The notes: generated from the sequence alone by a model not told the origin. Positions 52,631-62,363 are shown, counted from the first letter of the stretch. The stretch: DNA of 64,000 nt from Methanomassiliicoccus sp. (GCA_018262895.1 JADFDJ010000006.1:100566-164565), one strand, 5' to 3'. Numbers and translations: made by a program.

Positions 52631-53167
52631 TCAGGTCAGCTCGACAACGAGCGACTCCGTTCCCCAGTATTCTAGCATGGTGAGGGTACTACCGGCGACG
52701 ATCTCGAACGGCATGCGGAATGTAGCCGTGCTCCCTGCAGGGATCTCTTCCGGAACCTCGCTAGCGACATTGGCACTGATGGTGTTCATAAGCTCGTCAG
52801 AGGTGTAAAGGTTCCAGATCCCGGAGGTGAGGCTGAGCCCTTCCTCGAGGTTGTTGGTGACGCTAACGTTCAGGATCACGTACTGATTGCCCTCTGAGGG
52901 ATCAGCATAGATCTCCAGAGGCGAACTTTCCGATCCGTTCACGAACATGATCTCGTTGACAACTATGGCCATCTGAGAGTTGGCTGCTTGGTGCACTGTC
53001 GTGTTTTCCGTTACATCAATGGTCTCAACGTTTCCTTCATCATCAGAGCTATCGTTGACATCAACGACATTTCTCTCTTTCCCGTTCAAAGTCGCCGCGG
53101 CCACAATGATGATCGCCGCGGCAGCAAAAACCCCTATGATCAGGAGGACCTTTTTGGTTATTGCCAT
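52631..53167 (-). CDS. Exported DUF4352-like protein
   Basis: A 178-residue membrane-anchored exoprotein. The N-terminal helix (KVLLIIGVFAAAAIIIVAAATL) is followed by an acidic Asp/Ser linker, then a beta-sandwich of DUF4352 type: QMAIVVNEIMFVNG, QYVILNVSVTNNLEEGLSLT, SGIWNLYTSDE and PAGSTATFRMPFEIVAGST. Such domains occur on many archaeal and Firmicute surface proteins; role unknown. A minus-strand TTAATATTATATG box is about 35 bases upstream. Confidence 0.75.
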   Translation of the reverse strand: MAITKKVLLIIGVFAAAAIIIVAAATLNGKERNVVDVNDSSDDEGNVETIDVTENTTVHQAANSQMAIVVNEIMFVNGSESSPLEIYADPSEGNQYVILNVSVTNNLEEGLSLTSGIWNLYTSDELMNTISANVASEVPEEIPAGSTATFRMPFEIVAGSTLTMLEYWGTESLVVELT

Positions 53168-53373
53168 GGTTCCATCCTCGAATCAGGCAGCCCTTAAGGG
53201 CATATAATATTAACTTCTGGAGGAGATCTCGAAGAATAGAAGTTTGTTGGAGAGGTATGAACCAGGCACTATCCTTTACATGTCACACCATATGGCTGAC
53301 ATCGACTAACGACTGAAGATCTCTTCTCTTTTATTGGTCATCATACATAATTCGATGAATTGGAGTTCAAGGT

Positions 53374-54610
53374 CTAGGATGTCCGGTATGCTCCAGGAGG
53401 GATGCTGATGAGCAAACGTGCTCCTTTGCCTGGAGTGCCGTCCTCCTCTATGCCTATGCCGGTCACATTCAAAATTTTCCCGATCAGGTATAGCCCGTGT
53501 ACCCGCTCGTCCGTGGGGTCGCGCTTGAAAATGGATTCTTTCTTGTCCGCGGATATGCCCTTTCCATTGTCCTCCCAGATGAGCTTAAGGACATCCCCAT
53601 CCCAGCACTGACGAACGCTGATTCGGTCCACGCCGGTCCCGTGCTTCTCGGCATTGTCCATGAGGTTGAAGAAGACCTTGGGAAAGAGAGGGTCAGCAAG
53701 GATGGACAGACCATTCACATCGGACCTTATCGGTATGCGGGGGTTGCTCAATCTCTCAATGATGGGGGTGAGCTGCTGCCATTCTGGTTCCTTAACAGCA
53801 ACCCTGGTATAGTCCTTGGAGAGTTCGAGCGTCCTAGAGATGATATTGATCGAACGCTCCATACGCGATAGCCATTCCTTGCCCTTAGCATCCAGGGGTT
53901 GATCTTTCAGCAACGTCAAGGAGCCGTTCAGGACCATCAACTGGTTGGTCACATCATGATATGTTATCCCCACCATGGTATGAAGCTTGTCGTTAATGGA
54001 CATTATCCCAGTGTTAGCACTCTCCAAACGCCGATTGGTGTCCTGGAGGTCCTTGGTCCGCTCTCTTATGGTTTCTTCCAGCTCATTGTAGTACTTTGAC
54101 AAGGCTTCGTCGTCACGCCGCCTCTCGATCTCATGAGAGGTCCTCAGGGCCACGAACTGCAGGACGCTCTTGGCGAGATCAACATCCTTGAAGGGCTTGT
54201 TCCCCATGATGGCGATCAGGCCAATGGGCTCCCTTTGGAGTCCCAAAGAGGTATGCCTATGTAGGAGTCCACTTTCATCTGTACCAAGAGGTCATCTTCT
54301 GGGAAGAGCGCCTGGACGCCAGAGTTGTAAACACATAGTTTCTTATCCATCACATTCTCACAGGGGGTGGTTGCCAGATCGTACTCGATATTATGAACGA
54401 TAGCCCCGTTGGCATAAAGTCCGATGGTCTTGGCTCTCGTCCCCGAGGGCATGAGCTCATCGACGAGGGCGTATTCCACATCCAATGACCTTCCTAGGAA
54501 ATCAACAAAAGGGAATTGAGGTATGATTTGCCAGATTCTGCCCAACCCTGCTGGGCAATGAAATACAATGTATCCCTCAACAATTCGTCCTTGGAGATTG
54601 TTGATGTCAT
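53374..54610 (-). pseudogene. GAF-histidine kinase interrupted by two single-base frameshifts
   Basis: Read with two shifts this is one sensor kinase of about 410 residues. It starts MTSTISKDELLRDTLYFIAQ at ATG 54610; the frame breaks at the AAAA run 54507-54510, resumes as FLGRSLDVEYALVDEL (GAF domain) down to SYIGIPLWDSKG, breaks again at CCC 54231-54233, and continues EPIGLIAIMGNKPFKDVDLA. A coiled coil, the H-box ITYHDVTNQLMVLNGSL, N-box NLMDNAEKHG and G1 EDNGKGIS follow. One added base at each run restores the full frame. This may be sequencing error or real decay. Three separate open frames exist as is. Confidence 0.75.
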
Positions 54611-54781
54611 ATTGGATTCTGAATCACCATACATGATATTTCTTATAAAAAAATTGAAAAATGGTATTCAAGGACCGATCCATATGGATCATTTTAACCT
54701 AACCTTGAGCTATCGGTCGGCATCTAACAAGCATAAATATTTTTATAAAAATAACATTCAATAAAAAAAGGAGAGGCAGGG

Positions 54782-55330
54782 TCAGAGGCTCATACCTAAC
54801 GACCTGGCCTCCTTCAACAGGTCAGTACGCATTCTGGCCGTTGAAGGGTTTTCGCCGCTATCCAGATGGATCTCGCCCTTGATCTGGAAGCCATACATCT
54901 TCAGCACCATGTCGAATTCTTTGAAGACCGGCCTGAACATATTGGCATCGGGGTTTCCCTGGCTGGTGATCACCACGGCCTTCTTCCCTGGCGTCAGTCT
55001 GACCTTGAAATCGGAGCCCAAGAACATGTACATCCTATCGATGAAGGTGCGGAATTGGCTGCAGAACTGCCAAAAGTAGATCGGCGAACCGAACACCACA
55101 GCGTCCGCTCCCTCCATTTCATCCATGAGGGCGGTGATGTCATCGTGCTGCTTACAGCGACCGCTCTTCTTGCAGAACATGCATGCCTGGCATCCGGAAA
55201 ACTTCATCTCATTAAGGCTGAACTTTTCGACCTGGTGGCCTGCCTCCGAGGCCCCGTCGAGCACTTCCTGCACAAGCGTGTCCACATTACCGCCCTTGCG
55301 AGGGCTTGCCATGATACCGATCACTTTCAT
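54782..55330 (-). CDS. Iron-sulfur flavoprotein / NADPH-dependent FMN reductase
   Basis: A 182-residue flavodoxin-fold redox protein. KVIGIMASPRKGGNVDTLVQ binds the FMN phosphate; CQACMFCKKSGRC is the compact cysteine motif of methanogen iron-sulfur flavoproteins and can bind 4Fe-4S; ADAVVFGSPIYFWQFCSQFR is the FMN ring-binding loop. These proteins reduce O2, H2O2 or ferredoxin partners. The upstream extension to 55396 lacks similarity, so ATG 55330 is taken. Confidence 0.88.
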   Translation of the reverse strand: MKVIGIMASPRKGGNVDTLVQEVLDGASEAGHQVEKFSLNEMKFSGCQACMFCKKSGRCKQHDDITALMDEMEGADAVVFGSPIYFWQFCSQFRTFIDRMYMFLGSDFKVRLTPGKKAVVITSQGNPDANMFRPVFKEFDMVLKMYGFQIKGEIHLDSGENPSTARMRTDLLKEARSLGMSL

Positions 55331-55854
55331 ATTATCCAGACATAAATATCCGTCACTGTACTTTAATGCGTTACACTTCATTTTTGCAGCTGACAATCGA
55401 CAATATAGGGAGCGTTCATGCAGGAGCGAGAGGCAGCGTTGATTCCTCCGAGATCACCTCCTTTTCCGATCATCGGCGATCTGGAATGTTTCGCCAGCCG
55501 TTTGTTAGAACAAAGTTGGATTCACTTTAGACGCATACGGCCATTAAGATAATTTTGTATCTTCTATCATCCCTTAAATGCCATAGGTGGATGAGAGCAA
55601 TGGCCTCCGACTTTATTGAAGGCTCTGAGGGAGTGACACCTTGTATCGAGCTGGCTGTCTCCTCTCGATCAGAGAGCTTGCTCGTGGTATATAGGCAGAT
55701 GAACAGACGGAATCGTGGATAACTCCTCAATAATGATCAATGGGCCGTAGGGCTGCCCCAGGATAGGACGCTCGTTCGCGTGTCATGTAATAATATGGCA
55801 AGGTGGGCTATTCTCCGGAAAGTATTAAGAAAGGCCAATGATAATTAGAGGTCC
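55331..55854. other. Intergenic region without convincing gene
   Basis: A 524-base gap. A 67-codon minus-strand frame (55527-55730) has no domain, signal or ribosome site and is not called. AT-rich stretches near 55345 and 55800-55850 suit promoters of the flanking genes; GAGGT at about 55845 serves the GTG start at 55855. Nothing else seen. Confidence 0.5.
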
Positions 55855-57618
55855 GTGACTCCTGGCAAGTTGTGTTCCGCCCTAGTGCTACTATTGTGTA
55901 CACTATTGATCATGACAGTATTGCCTACCGGAATAACTGCGGCCGAGACGCCTGCAGAGACGACGTTCATCAGCGAGGGAGCCGAACAGAGTACCTTCGA
56001 TGAATGGAACGCCCAATGGGACAAGAGGGATAACAATCCTGAGTCCAGTCTAGATACGTGGTGTCGTACCACGCATACAGCCCACAGTGGAAGTTTTTCT
56101 ATATATTGTGCGAAGAGCGGATATAACACTCACTACCTCAACGGAACCGGCGTGCAGCCTCTGAACGCTGACATCCTGAGCAATGGCGGTGGTGGAAACC
56201 CAGCGAACCTAGTAATGCGCTACGATACTGACATGGACGCGGTCATGCGCAAGTACGTGTCAGGAGCGATGTACTACAACAACATAACCATGACCTTCTG
56301 GTTCTACTCTGATACTGGATTATCGGATGCGAGGCAGCCCGACACAGGAGCGGCCGTCGGATATGATTTCCTCAATGCTTTCTACCTAACGGGCAGCAAC
56401 ACCAGCCTGACCAAGCATGTCGTGTGGACCTGCACACAGGAGCAGGCCCTCTCAAAAGCCTGGCACCAGGTGACGCTGACGCTGCCCAACACCCTTACGT
56501 GGGTCGGCTTCGAGTTCGTCTCCGGAGATACGCCTCCAGAGGATGGGGACCCGGTTGAGGCCTTCATCTCCTACGGGGTGCACAACAACCCGCAGTTCGA
56601 GACCGCCATGAAGGAAGGTGTCTACCTGGACGATATCACCGTGGTCGGCACCGATCCCGTGACGGCGGTCCCCCTCGTCACCTCTGTGGGTGCGCTCAGC
56701 CCCTACCAGACCACGAGCTCTTTCCCTGTTCCCTTCGTGGACAATGATCCTCTTCGTCTCACCATGGACTGGGTCTATCTGTGGTACCGGGTCAACGGCA
56801 CTGGTAACTGGATCAAGTACACCACGGTGGCAAAGCCGTTCGGTGCCTTCGTCACCAGCCCCATCATGTTCGAGGCCACCCAGGATGGGACGTACGAGTT
56901 CTTCACCCAGGGTAAGGAGATCAGCAACTGGACCGAGGTGAAGCGGAATGCCGCAGATGCCACCACTATAGTCGATACGGTTCTTCCGTCTACCACGATA
57001 CAACTGTCCGGGGACCTGAGCGGGGGGCAGTACAAGGGCGCAGCAGCGTTCACGCTGACCTCCACTGATGGCGTTTCCGGAGTGAACCAGACCCTGTACC
57101 GCATCGATGGTGGAGCGTGGAGCGTCTATTCCAGGTCCGTAGGGATCGCCACAACCGGAACTCACACCGTGGAGTACTACGCCACGGACAAAGCTGGCAA
57201 CTCCGAGGCCATACGTGAGGAGGTGTTCGCCATCTCCTCCGGTCAGCCAGGGATCGTGTTCCAGAACACTGATACGCCCTTCACGGGCAACAATGTGACC
57301 GTGGGTTTCACGGTCGCCGGTGAGGGCAGCATCGTAAAGCTCGAATATTCCCTCGATGGCGGCAACTACATTGAGCTGGACCCCAACGCAACATCAGTGA
57401 CCTTTTCGGGCTTGAGCGAGGGAGACCACACCCTGGCGATCAAGGCCACCAACGACGCGGATGCCGTTCTGACAGGAGAAACCACCTTCAAGGTGGGTGC
57501 CTCCAGCACCGACGACCTTGGTTCCCTGCTGGGGAACCCCTTGGTGCTCGGTGGTATCGCGGCAGCGGTGGTGGCAGCTGTTGTCGGTGGCGTCTGGTTC
57601 ATGAGACGCAAGAAGTAA
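55855..57618 (+). CDS. Membrane-anchored surface protein with Ig-like domains
   Basis: A 587-residue exported protein starting with GTG. The signal peptide (LCSALVLLLCTLLIMTVLPTG) ends before AAETPAETTF. Residues 40-270 resemble a carbohydrate-binding jelly roll (SGSFSIYCAKSGYNTHYLNG, TMTFWFYSDTG, VYLDDITVVG). Residues 370-460 resemble OmpL47-type Ig domains (TTIQLSGD..., YRIDGGAWSVYS, YYATDKAGNSEA); a further Ig-like domain follows. The C-terminus has a membrane helix (VLGGIAAAVVAAVVGGVWFM) and RRKK. NxT/S sequons are frequent. Probably a cell-envelope or substrate-binding protein. Confidence 0.82.
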   Translation: MTPGKLCSALVLLLCTLLIMTVLPTGITAAETPAETTFISEGAEQSTFDEWNAQWDKRDNNPESSLDTWCRTTHTAHSGSFSIYCAKSGYNTHYLNGTGVQPLNADILSNGGGGNPANLVMRYDTDMDAVMRKYVSGAMYYNNITMTFWFYSDTGLSDARQPDTGAAVGYDFLNAFYLTGSNTSLTKHVVWTCTQEQALSKAWHQVTLTLPNTLTWVGFEFVSGDTPPEDGDPVEAFISYGVHNNPQFETAMKEGVYLDDITVVGTDPVTAVPLVTSVGALSPYQTTSSFPVPFVDNDPLRLTMDWVYLWYRVNGTGNWIKYTTVAKPFGAFVTSPIMFEATQDGTYEFFTQGKEISNWTEVKRNAADATTIVDTVLPSTTIQLSGDLSGGQYKGAAAFTLTSTDGVSGVNQTLYRIDGGAWSVYSRSVGIATTGTHTVEYYATDKAGNSEAIREEVFAISSGQPGIVFQNTDTPFTGNNVTVGFTVAGEGSIVKLEYSLDGGNYIELDPNATSVTFSGLSEGDHTLAIKATNDADAVLTGETTFKVGASSTDDLGSLLGNPLVLGGIAAAVVAAVVGGVWFMRRKK

Positions 57619-57619
57619 A

Positions 57620-57655
57620 GGGTGCACTGGCGCCCTCTTTTCCCCATTTTTTATC
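57620..57655 (+). terminator. Terminator after the Ig-like surface gene
   Basis: GGGTGC-ACTG-GCGCCC forms a six-pair stem (one G-T) directly after the TAA stop, followed by T-rich TCTTTTCCCCATTTTTT. Confidence 0.65.
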
Positions 57656-57791
57656 TTTCCATTCTTAACCCTTACCCGAGATCGCTGAGGAGCATCCAGG
57701 AGAAACGTCCTTGTCAAATTTCATATCTTAGAAATAAAATGAGATAGGCAGTGGGTATAGACACATTATGGCGCCATAACTACAGGACGCC

Positions 57792-59687
57792 TCAACCTTT
57801 TGCTTTCCCTCTCCTCCATAGAATAACCCCTGTCAATGCGGCCGCACCTGCGATGACCACACCTGCCAAGGGTAAGATGTCATCTGCCGGTGATGGCGTA
57901 GGCGTTACGGTGGCACCGTTCACAGGCCCGGATGTCGAGCCTGCACCCAGATCGTTGGTGGCCACGACCGTATAGTAGTAGGTGACCCCCTCCTGGACCT
58001 GGGTGTCCACATACGAGGTGTTGTCCACGGTGGCGAGGTAATCCAGGGTGGAATCGTTCATCCCGCGGAATATCTGATATCCGGTGATAGGAGAGCCTCC
58101 GTCATCGGCAGGGGCCTCCCAATGCAGCAGGATTTGGTCATCGTCGTTTGTCAACGTGAGGTTGGTCGGCGCCGAGGGAGTCCTCACAATGGTGATGTTC
58201 ACGATGGGGCTCCTCTCCCCCTCCCCTTCCCTGTTGAAGGCGCTCACCTGGTAGTAGTATGTCGTTCCCTCCGCCGTACCCATATCCATGAAGGACGTTC
58301 CCTCAACGATCGCCAGGGCCGTCATCGACGTGAAGCTTGTCCCGCGGTAGAGATCGTATGCCAGGATGTCCGCGCTCCCATTGTCCACCGGTGGAGACCA
58401 TGAGATGTTGGCATATCCCTGCTGAGGGGTGACGGTGACGTTCTGTGGGGGACCAGGCCTGGTGATAACCTGTGGTGTGAAGCTGCCGTAGAATATCTCG
58501 TTCGTCGGTGTCCGCTGATAGGTGATGTGCACCTTACCATCAGGACCTATGATGATCGGGCCGCTACTGAGAACACCGACCTCCGTGTGCTCAATCACGT
58601 GGGTGGTCCACGAACCATCGGAGTTGGTTGCATACATCAGGTCCCCGTACGGATAGTTGAAGCCGATGTGCACGTCCCCAGATGGGCCCACGGCGATCTC
58701 GCAGTTGCCCACATCACCGCTCTGATCGATAGTATGGGATGTCCACGCGCCCTCCGCATTGGTGGTGTACTTGAGATCACCATCAACATCGTCCACATAG
58801 ACCACGTGAGCCTTATCGTCAGGACCGGCAGCGATCTGATAGTTGCTGGCCATGCCATTGCCGAGGATGGGCTCACTGTACCATTGGTCACCCTTGGTGG
58901 TGGCATACTTGAACATATTGTTCGATCCTATGTAGCACATGTGAACGTTCTCATTATCGCCAGGCGTGAGAGCGAGGGAGTAGCTGGAAGCGCCCTCGTC
59001 GATGATCTGTTTGCTCCAAGCACCCCCCGCGCTGGTGGCGCTCATCAGGAGACCATTGGTGTCATCGGAGTAAACGATTCCCACCTGGTCCTTGCCCCTA
59101 ACGAAAATCTGGCCATTGCTGGTATGCACGTCGCTAACTATAGTGAAGCCGGTCCAGGAACCCCCGGTTTTCGTAAAGTAGGCAAGGTCGCCAGATGCCG
59201 TGTGGTAGCAGATGTGGACGTACCCCTGGCCATCGACCGCCAACTGAGGGGCGGCCATCTCCCAGCCGGTCGCCAACACCTCACTGCTCCACGTACCTCC
59301 AGCGTTGGTAGTGTAAACGAGCTCGATCGTATCATCCATGTAGTTATAGCGCAGATAGCAGAGGTTCAGGCTATCCTGCGGCCCCAGGGCGAGATCGAAG
59401 CCCTCCCAGAAGGAGTCCACCCAACCGGTCCGCCATGTACTGCCCTCTTTGACCGAGTAATAGATATTGCTGGAATCATGGTACATTATGTGTGGGCGGT
59501 TCTCGGAATCGACGACCATGTTATAGATCCAGAAGCTGGCCCCTTCACTGACCTGCTGCAGGTCGGCGTCGAACGTGACGGTAGCCAGGCTGGTACCGGC
59601 TGCGAACATGACCACCGCCAAGCCAACTGGGACCATCAAGACCATTGCCCTTGCTACCGAGGAGCATACTCCTCCGTTCTTCATCAT
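57792..59687 (-). CDS. Surface protein: beta-propeller plus two FN3 domains
   Basis: A 631-residue exported protein. After the signal peptide (MVLMVPVGLAVVMFAAGTSL) come about eight propeller-like repeats over residues 40-405, each with a DxxxxVHICYHTASGDLxYxT or similar core (GQGYVHICY, NENVHMCYI, DKAHVVYVD, GDVHIGFNY, GKVHITYQR), as in BNR/sialidase-like propellers without catalytic residues visible. Two FN3 domains (about 412-590) match those of the 14-FN3 protein. A C-terminal helix (LPLAGVVIAGAAALTGVIL) anchors it. Tandem 17-base repeats lie upstream. Confidence 0.82.
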   Translation of the reverse strand: MMKNGGVCSSVARAMVLMVPVGLAVVMFAAGTSLATVTFDADLQQVSEGASFWIYNMVVDSENRPHIMYHDSSNIYYSVKEGSTWRTGWVDSFWEGFDLALGPQDSLNLCYLRYNYMDDTIELVYTTNAGGTWSSEVLATGWEMAAPQLAVDGQGYVHICYHTASGDLAYFTKTGGSWTGFTIVSDVHTSNGQIFVRGKDQVGIVYSDDTNGLLMSATSAGGAWSKQIIDEGASSYSLALTPGDNENVHMCYIGSNNMFKYATTKGDQWYSEPILGNGMASNYQIAAGPDDKAHVVYVDDVDGDLKYTTNAEGAWTSHTIDQSGDVGNCEIAVGPSGDVHIGFNYPYGDLMYATNSDGSWTTHVIEHTEVGVLSSGPIIIGPDGKVHITYQRTPTNEIFYGSFTPQVITRPGPPQNVTVTPQQGYANISWSPPVDNGSADILAYDLYRGTSFTSMTALAIVEGTSFMDMGTAEGTTYYYQVSAFNREGEGERSPIVNITIVRTPSAPTNLTLTNDDDQILLHWEAPADDGGSPITGYQIFRGMNDSTLDYLATVDNTSYVDTQVQEGVTYYYTVVATNDLGAGSTSGPVNGATVTPTPSPADDILPLAGVVIAGAAALTGVILWRRGKAKG

Positions 59688-60182
59688 ACACCCACTTCCT
59701 GATCGATCTCACGGGCGAACAACGGCCCATCTCTAATCTGCCGATACTTGACGTTATGATAAATTGTTTTATTGATTCCGTAACAACCTTCTTGATTCCT
59801 TAACAACCACCTGAGAGCTTACATCCAGTTATGTTCCATCATATGGTGCAGAACCTTCCTAGGCGGTACCCCATCGCTGTTTGTGAGAAGAAGGTAAAAA
59901 TAGTTTGGTATTGCCGGAACCATCGACCGATTGCAGCTTTTAAAACGCCCTTCAAAGTATGAAAGGCTCCGTTGGTTGTTCAAGCTTTACGCCTATTGTT
60001 TATGATCCGGCGGCGGTTCGCACCTGCCCAGAAAACTCATTTAGTGCGCGCCCTGGAGAGAAATAAGACTTCTGGACCATGCTGCGGTAGGTTTTGGTCT
60101 ATCGGTGAGAAAAGAAAAAAAGTATGATCGTGCGAGGGTTTCGAGAAGGGGGGTTGAGAGGGGGTGAGCCCTCTAAAGGGTT
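59688..60182. other. Intergenic region with surface-gene promoter
   Basis: A 495-base gap between the minus-strand propeller gene and the end of the MFS gene. The first 125 bases hold an AT-rich promoter and the tandem repeats listed separately. The rest holds no frame with similarity, no tRNA and no strong hairpin; a CCCT/AGGG mini-hairpin near 60170 may end MFS transcripts. Confidence 0.5.
59772..59808. repeat. Tandem 17-base direct repeat (20-base period)
   Basis: TTGATTCCGTAACAACC (59772-59788) and TTGATTCCTTAACAACC (59792-59808) differ at one base and are spaced by 20 bases. They lie just upstream, on the minus strand, of the AT-rich TATA region (about 59753-59768) of the propeller gene. 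The spacing suits two regulator dimers on one helix face. Confidence 0.7.
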
Positions 60183-61754
60183 TTACTGGGTCTCCTTTCT
60201 GCTCCCTTTTATGTCCCTATCCTCTACGACCGCTTTGGCCTTCATCTCATCCTGCTCGGGGTTGACGGTGTAACCCTTCAGGAACGGTGCTACCAGGACG
60301 ATCAGCAGAACGATCGCCCCGCCGACCATGAAGGCGAAGTCTATGCTGCTGGCGAACGATGTCAGGATCTGGACCGCGTACTCCGGCATCATTGACAGGT
60401 AGGCGAGCACATCGGTGTTGTGGGGCACTATGGAGTACACTCCCTCGGCCAGGTTCCTCCTTAGCTCATCGTCCAATCTCAGGTTGATGAGGAAGGAGAA
60501 GACGCCGGTGGCCACCGTCCCTCCGATCGCCCGGAAGAGGTTGACGCTCGACGTCGTCATCCCCATCTCCTCGGGCTTTGCGCTGTTCTGGACCGCCACC
60601 ATCAGAACGGACATAACGCACCCTAGGCCGAGGCCCAGAAGGAACATGTATGCGGCGAGAAGCCAAACGCTGTCCCCCAGACCAAGGGTGGACATGAGCA
60701 TCATGGCCATGCATGCGATCACGGGTCCGATGATGACCCAGGGCCTATACCCGGTCCTCTGCACGTACCTTCCGCTGCACATGGCGGTGATCATCAGGCC
60801 CGCGACCATGGCTATGGTAAGGTATCCCGCCTCTCGGGACGTCAGGCCGAAGATGAATATGCTGAACATGGACAGGTAGGCCAGAGCGCCGGTCAGGGCC
60901 AGGCCGAACACGAGCATGCTGAATGCACCGCACACGAACGTCCTGTTCTTGAACAGTCGAGGGGCGATCACAGGGTCCTCGGCCCTGTACTCCACCAGGA
61001 TAAAAAGCCCCAGCAGGGCCGCTGCCACCGCCACCATTATGCCTGATTCCGTGCTGATCCAGTCGAAATCGTTGCCTGCCCATGAGAAGAAGAGGAGCAG
61101 GTCCAGGAGGAACAGCCCCAGGACCGACATGCCGAGGTAATGGATCCTCTTGCGGTGCAAGACCTCCATCGAGGGGAACTGCCTGGCTGTGAAGAATAGA
61201 GCTAAGGATACGAGCGGAACATTAAGGTAGAACACCCAGTGCCAGCTGATGTAATCGGTGATGAAACCACCGATGACCGGGCCAAGGGCGGTGCCGAGAC
61301 CAAACACCGCGCCCATGACGCCCTGCATCTTGCCCCTCTCCACGGGGGAGTAGAGGTCTGCTATGGCGGCGGTGGCCACGGGTATGAGGATACCTCCGCC
61401 GGCGCCCTGGACCGCTCGGCATATGATGAACATCTCTATGCTGTTGGACAATCCTGCGGCTATGGAGCCGCCCAGGAACATGGCCATTCCCAGCAGGAAG
61501 AAGGGCTTCCTACCGTAGAGGTCGGACAGCTTGCCGCCTATGGGTATGGCGATGGTCTCGCAAAGCATGTACGCTGTGAACATCCAGCTGTAAAGGCTGA
61601 GACCGCCCAGGTCCGCGGCGATGATGGTGCCGCAGGTGGACACTATGGTTCCGTCCAGGCATGCGGCCAGCATTCCCAGCATCAGACCAACCATGATCAG
61701 GCGGCGATGCTTTGGGTCGATGGTCGACCAATTGATAGAGCTATTGAGTTTCAA
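60183..61754 (-). CDS. MFS multidrug efflux transporter (DHA2/EmrB type, 14 TM)
   Basis: A 523-residue proton-driven exporter. Fourteen hydrophobic helices are visible; motif A-type GGKLSDLYGRKPFF lies between helices 2 and 3, ICRAVQGAGGGILIPVATAAI matches motif B, and GPVIGGFITDYISWHWVFYLNVP matches motif C of drug:H+ antiporters. The start is TTG 61754, supported by a strong GGAGGT site six bases upstream. It is divergent from a MarR gene, the usual arrangement for a regulated efflux pump. Substrate unknown. Confidence 0.92.
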   Translation of the reverse strand: MKLNSSINWSTIDPKHRRLIMVGLMLGMLAACLDGTIVSTCGTIIAADLGGLSLYSWMFTAYMLCETIAIPIGGKLSDLYGRKPFFLLGMAMFLGGSIAAGLSNSIEMFIICRAVQGAGGGILIPVATAAIADLYSPVERGKMQGVMGAVFGLGTALGPVIGGFITDYISWHWVFYLNVPLVSLALFFTARQFPSMEVLHRKRIHYLGMSVLGLFLLDLLLFFSWAGNDFDWISTESGIMVAVAAALLGLFILVEYRAEDPVIAPRLFKNRTFVCGAFSMLVFGLALTGALAYLSMFSIFIFGLTSREAGYLTIAMVAGLMITAMCSGRYVQRTGYRPWVIIGPVIACMAMMLMSTLGLGDSVWLLAAYMFLLGLGLGCVMSVLMVAVQNSAKPEEMGMTTSSVNLFRAIGGTVATGVFSFLINLRLDDELRRNLAEGVYSIVPHNTDVLAYLSMMPEYAVQILTSFASSIDFAFMVGGAIVLLIVLVAPFLKGYTVNPEQDEMKAKAVVEDRDIKGSRKETQ

Positions 61755-61810
61755 TCACTAACCTCCAAGTTAGCGCTGTCGTCTCAAGTCGAAGCGGTAT
61801 TTAAGTCTTG

Positions 61811-61822
61811 TTGATAAGTCAA
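61811..61822. promoter_or_regulatory. Candidate MarR operator between efflux pump and regulator
   Basis: TTGATAAGTCAA has TTGA/TCAA arms and lies among repeated AAGTC boxes in the 114-base divergent promoter. MarR proteins usually bind palindromes in such gaps. Confidence 0.45.
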
Positions 61823-61868
61823 GTCAAATCGATATTAATACGATGAACGACATTCAAGATGTGATAGA

Positions 61869-62294
61869 ATGAGAAACAGGGACCTGTTCATCTCCCCCAA
61901 GAAGATGAGATCCTTCATGGATGCTCAAGTGAACAAGATGCTGAAGGGCAAGGACTTCAAAGCATCACAGATACCGTTCATAATGGAGATTGGCAATAAC
62001 GAAGGCGTTTCCATGAAGGACCTGTGCATGCTAACAGGTGCCGATAAGGGACTGACCACCCGGGTGGTGAAGGCCCTAATTCAGAACAGCTTTGTAGAGA
62101 ACAGGAGCGAGTCCAGCAGGACATATGAACTGTTCCTTACAGAGAGAGGAAGAGAGGCCTACCTTTTTTCCGAAGCAGCTATGGAGAAGATGCTTGGTCT
62201 TCTCTTAGAGTGCCTGGACGAGAAGGACATCGAGGACATCCGAAGGGTCTCCGCGAAGCTGGACAAGAGACTGGATGAACTCTACAAATATTGA
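61869..62294 (+). CDS. MarR-family transcriptional regulator
   Basis: A 141-residue winged-helix repressor. The helix-turn-helix reads QIPFIMEIGNNEGVSMKDLC then MLTGADKGLTTRVVKALIQN, with the wing FVENRSESSRTYELFLTERG. Dimerising helices flank it (N-terminal SPKKMRSFMDAQVNKMLK and C-terminal DIEDIRRVSAKLDKRLDELY). It is transcribed divergently from the MFS exporter, which it probably represses until a ligand binds. Confidence 0.9.
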   Translation: MRNRDLFISPKKMRSFMDAQVNKMLKGKDFKASQIPFIMEIGNNEGVSMKDLCMLTGADKGLTTRVVKALIQNSFVENRSESSRTYELFLTERGREAYLFSEAAMEKMLGLLLECLDEKDIEDIRRVSAKLDKRLDELYKY

Positions 62295-62363
62295 TGGCCG
62301 ATATAGGTCCCGAACCGAGCGGCAAGGATAGAGAGTTGTTAGGACATCATCCCTCGGTGGCCA

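Noticed and set aside
55527..55730. 67-codon minus-strand frame in the 55.3-55.9 kb gap
   Set aside because: No domain, signal peptide, promoter or ribosome site; composition is not like neighbouring genes.
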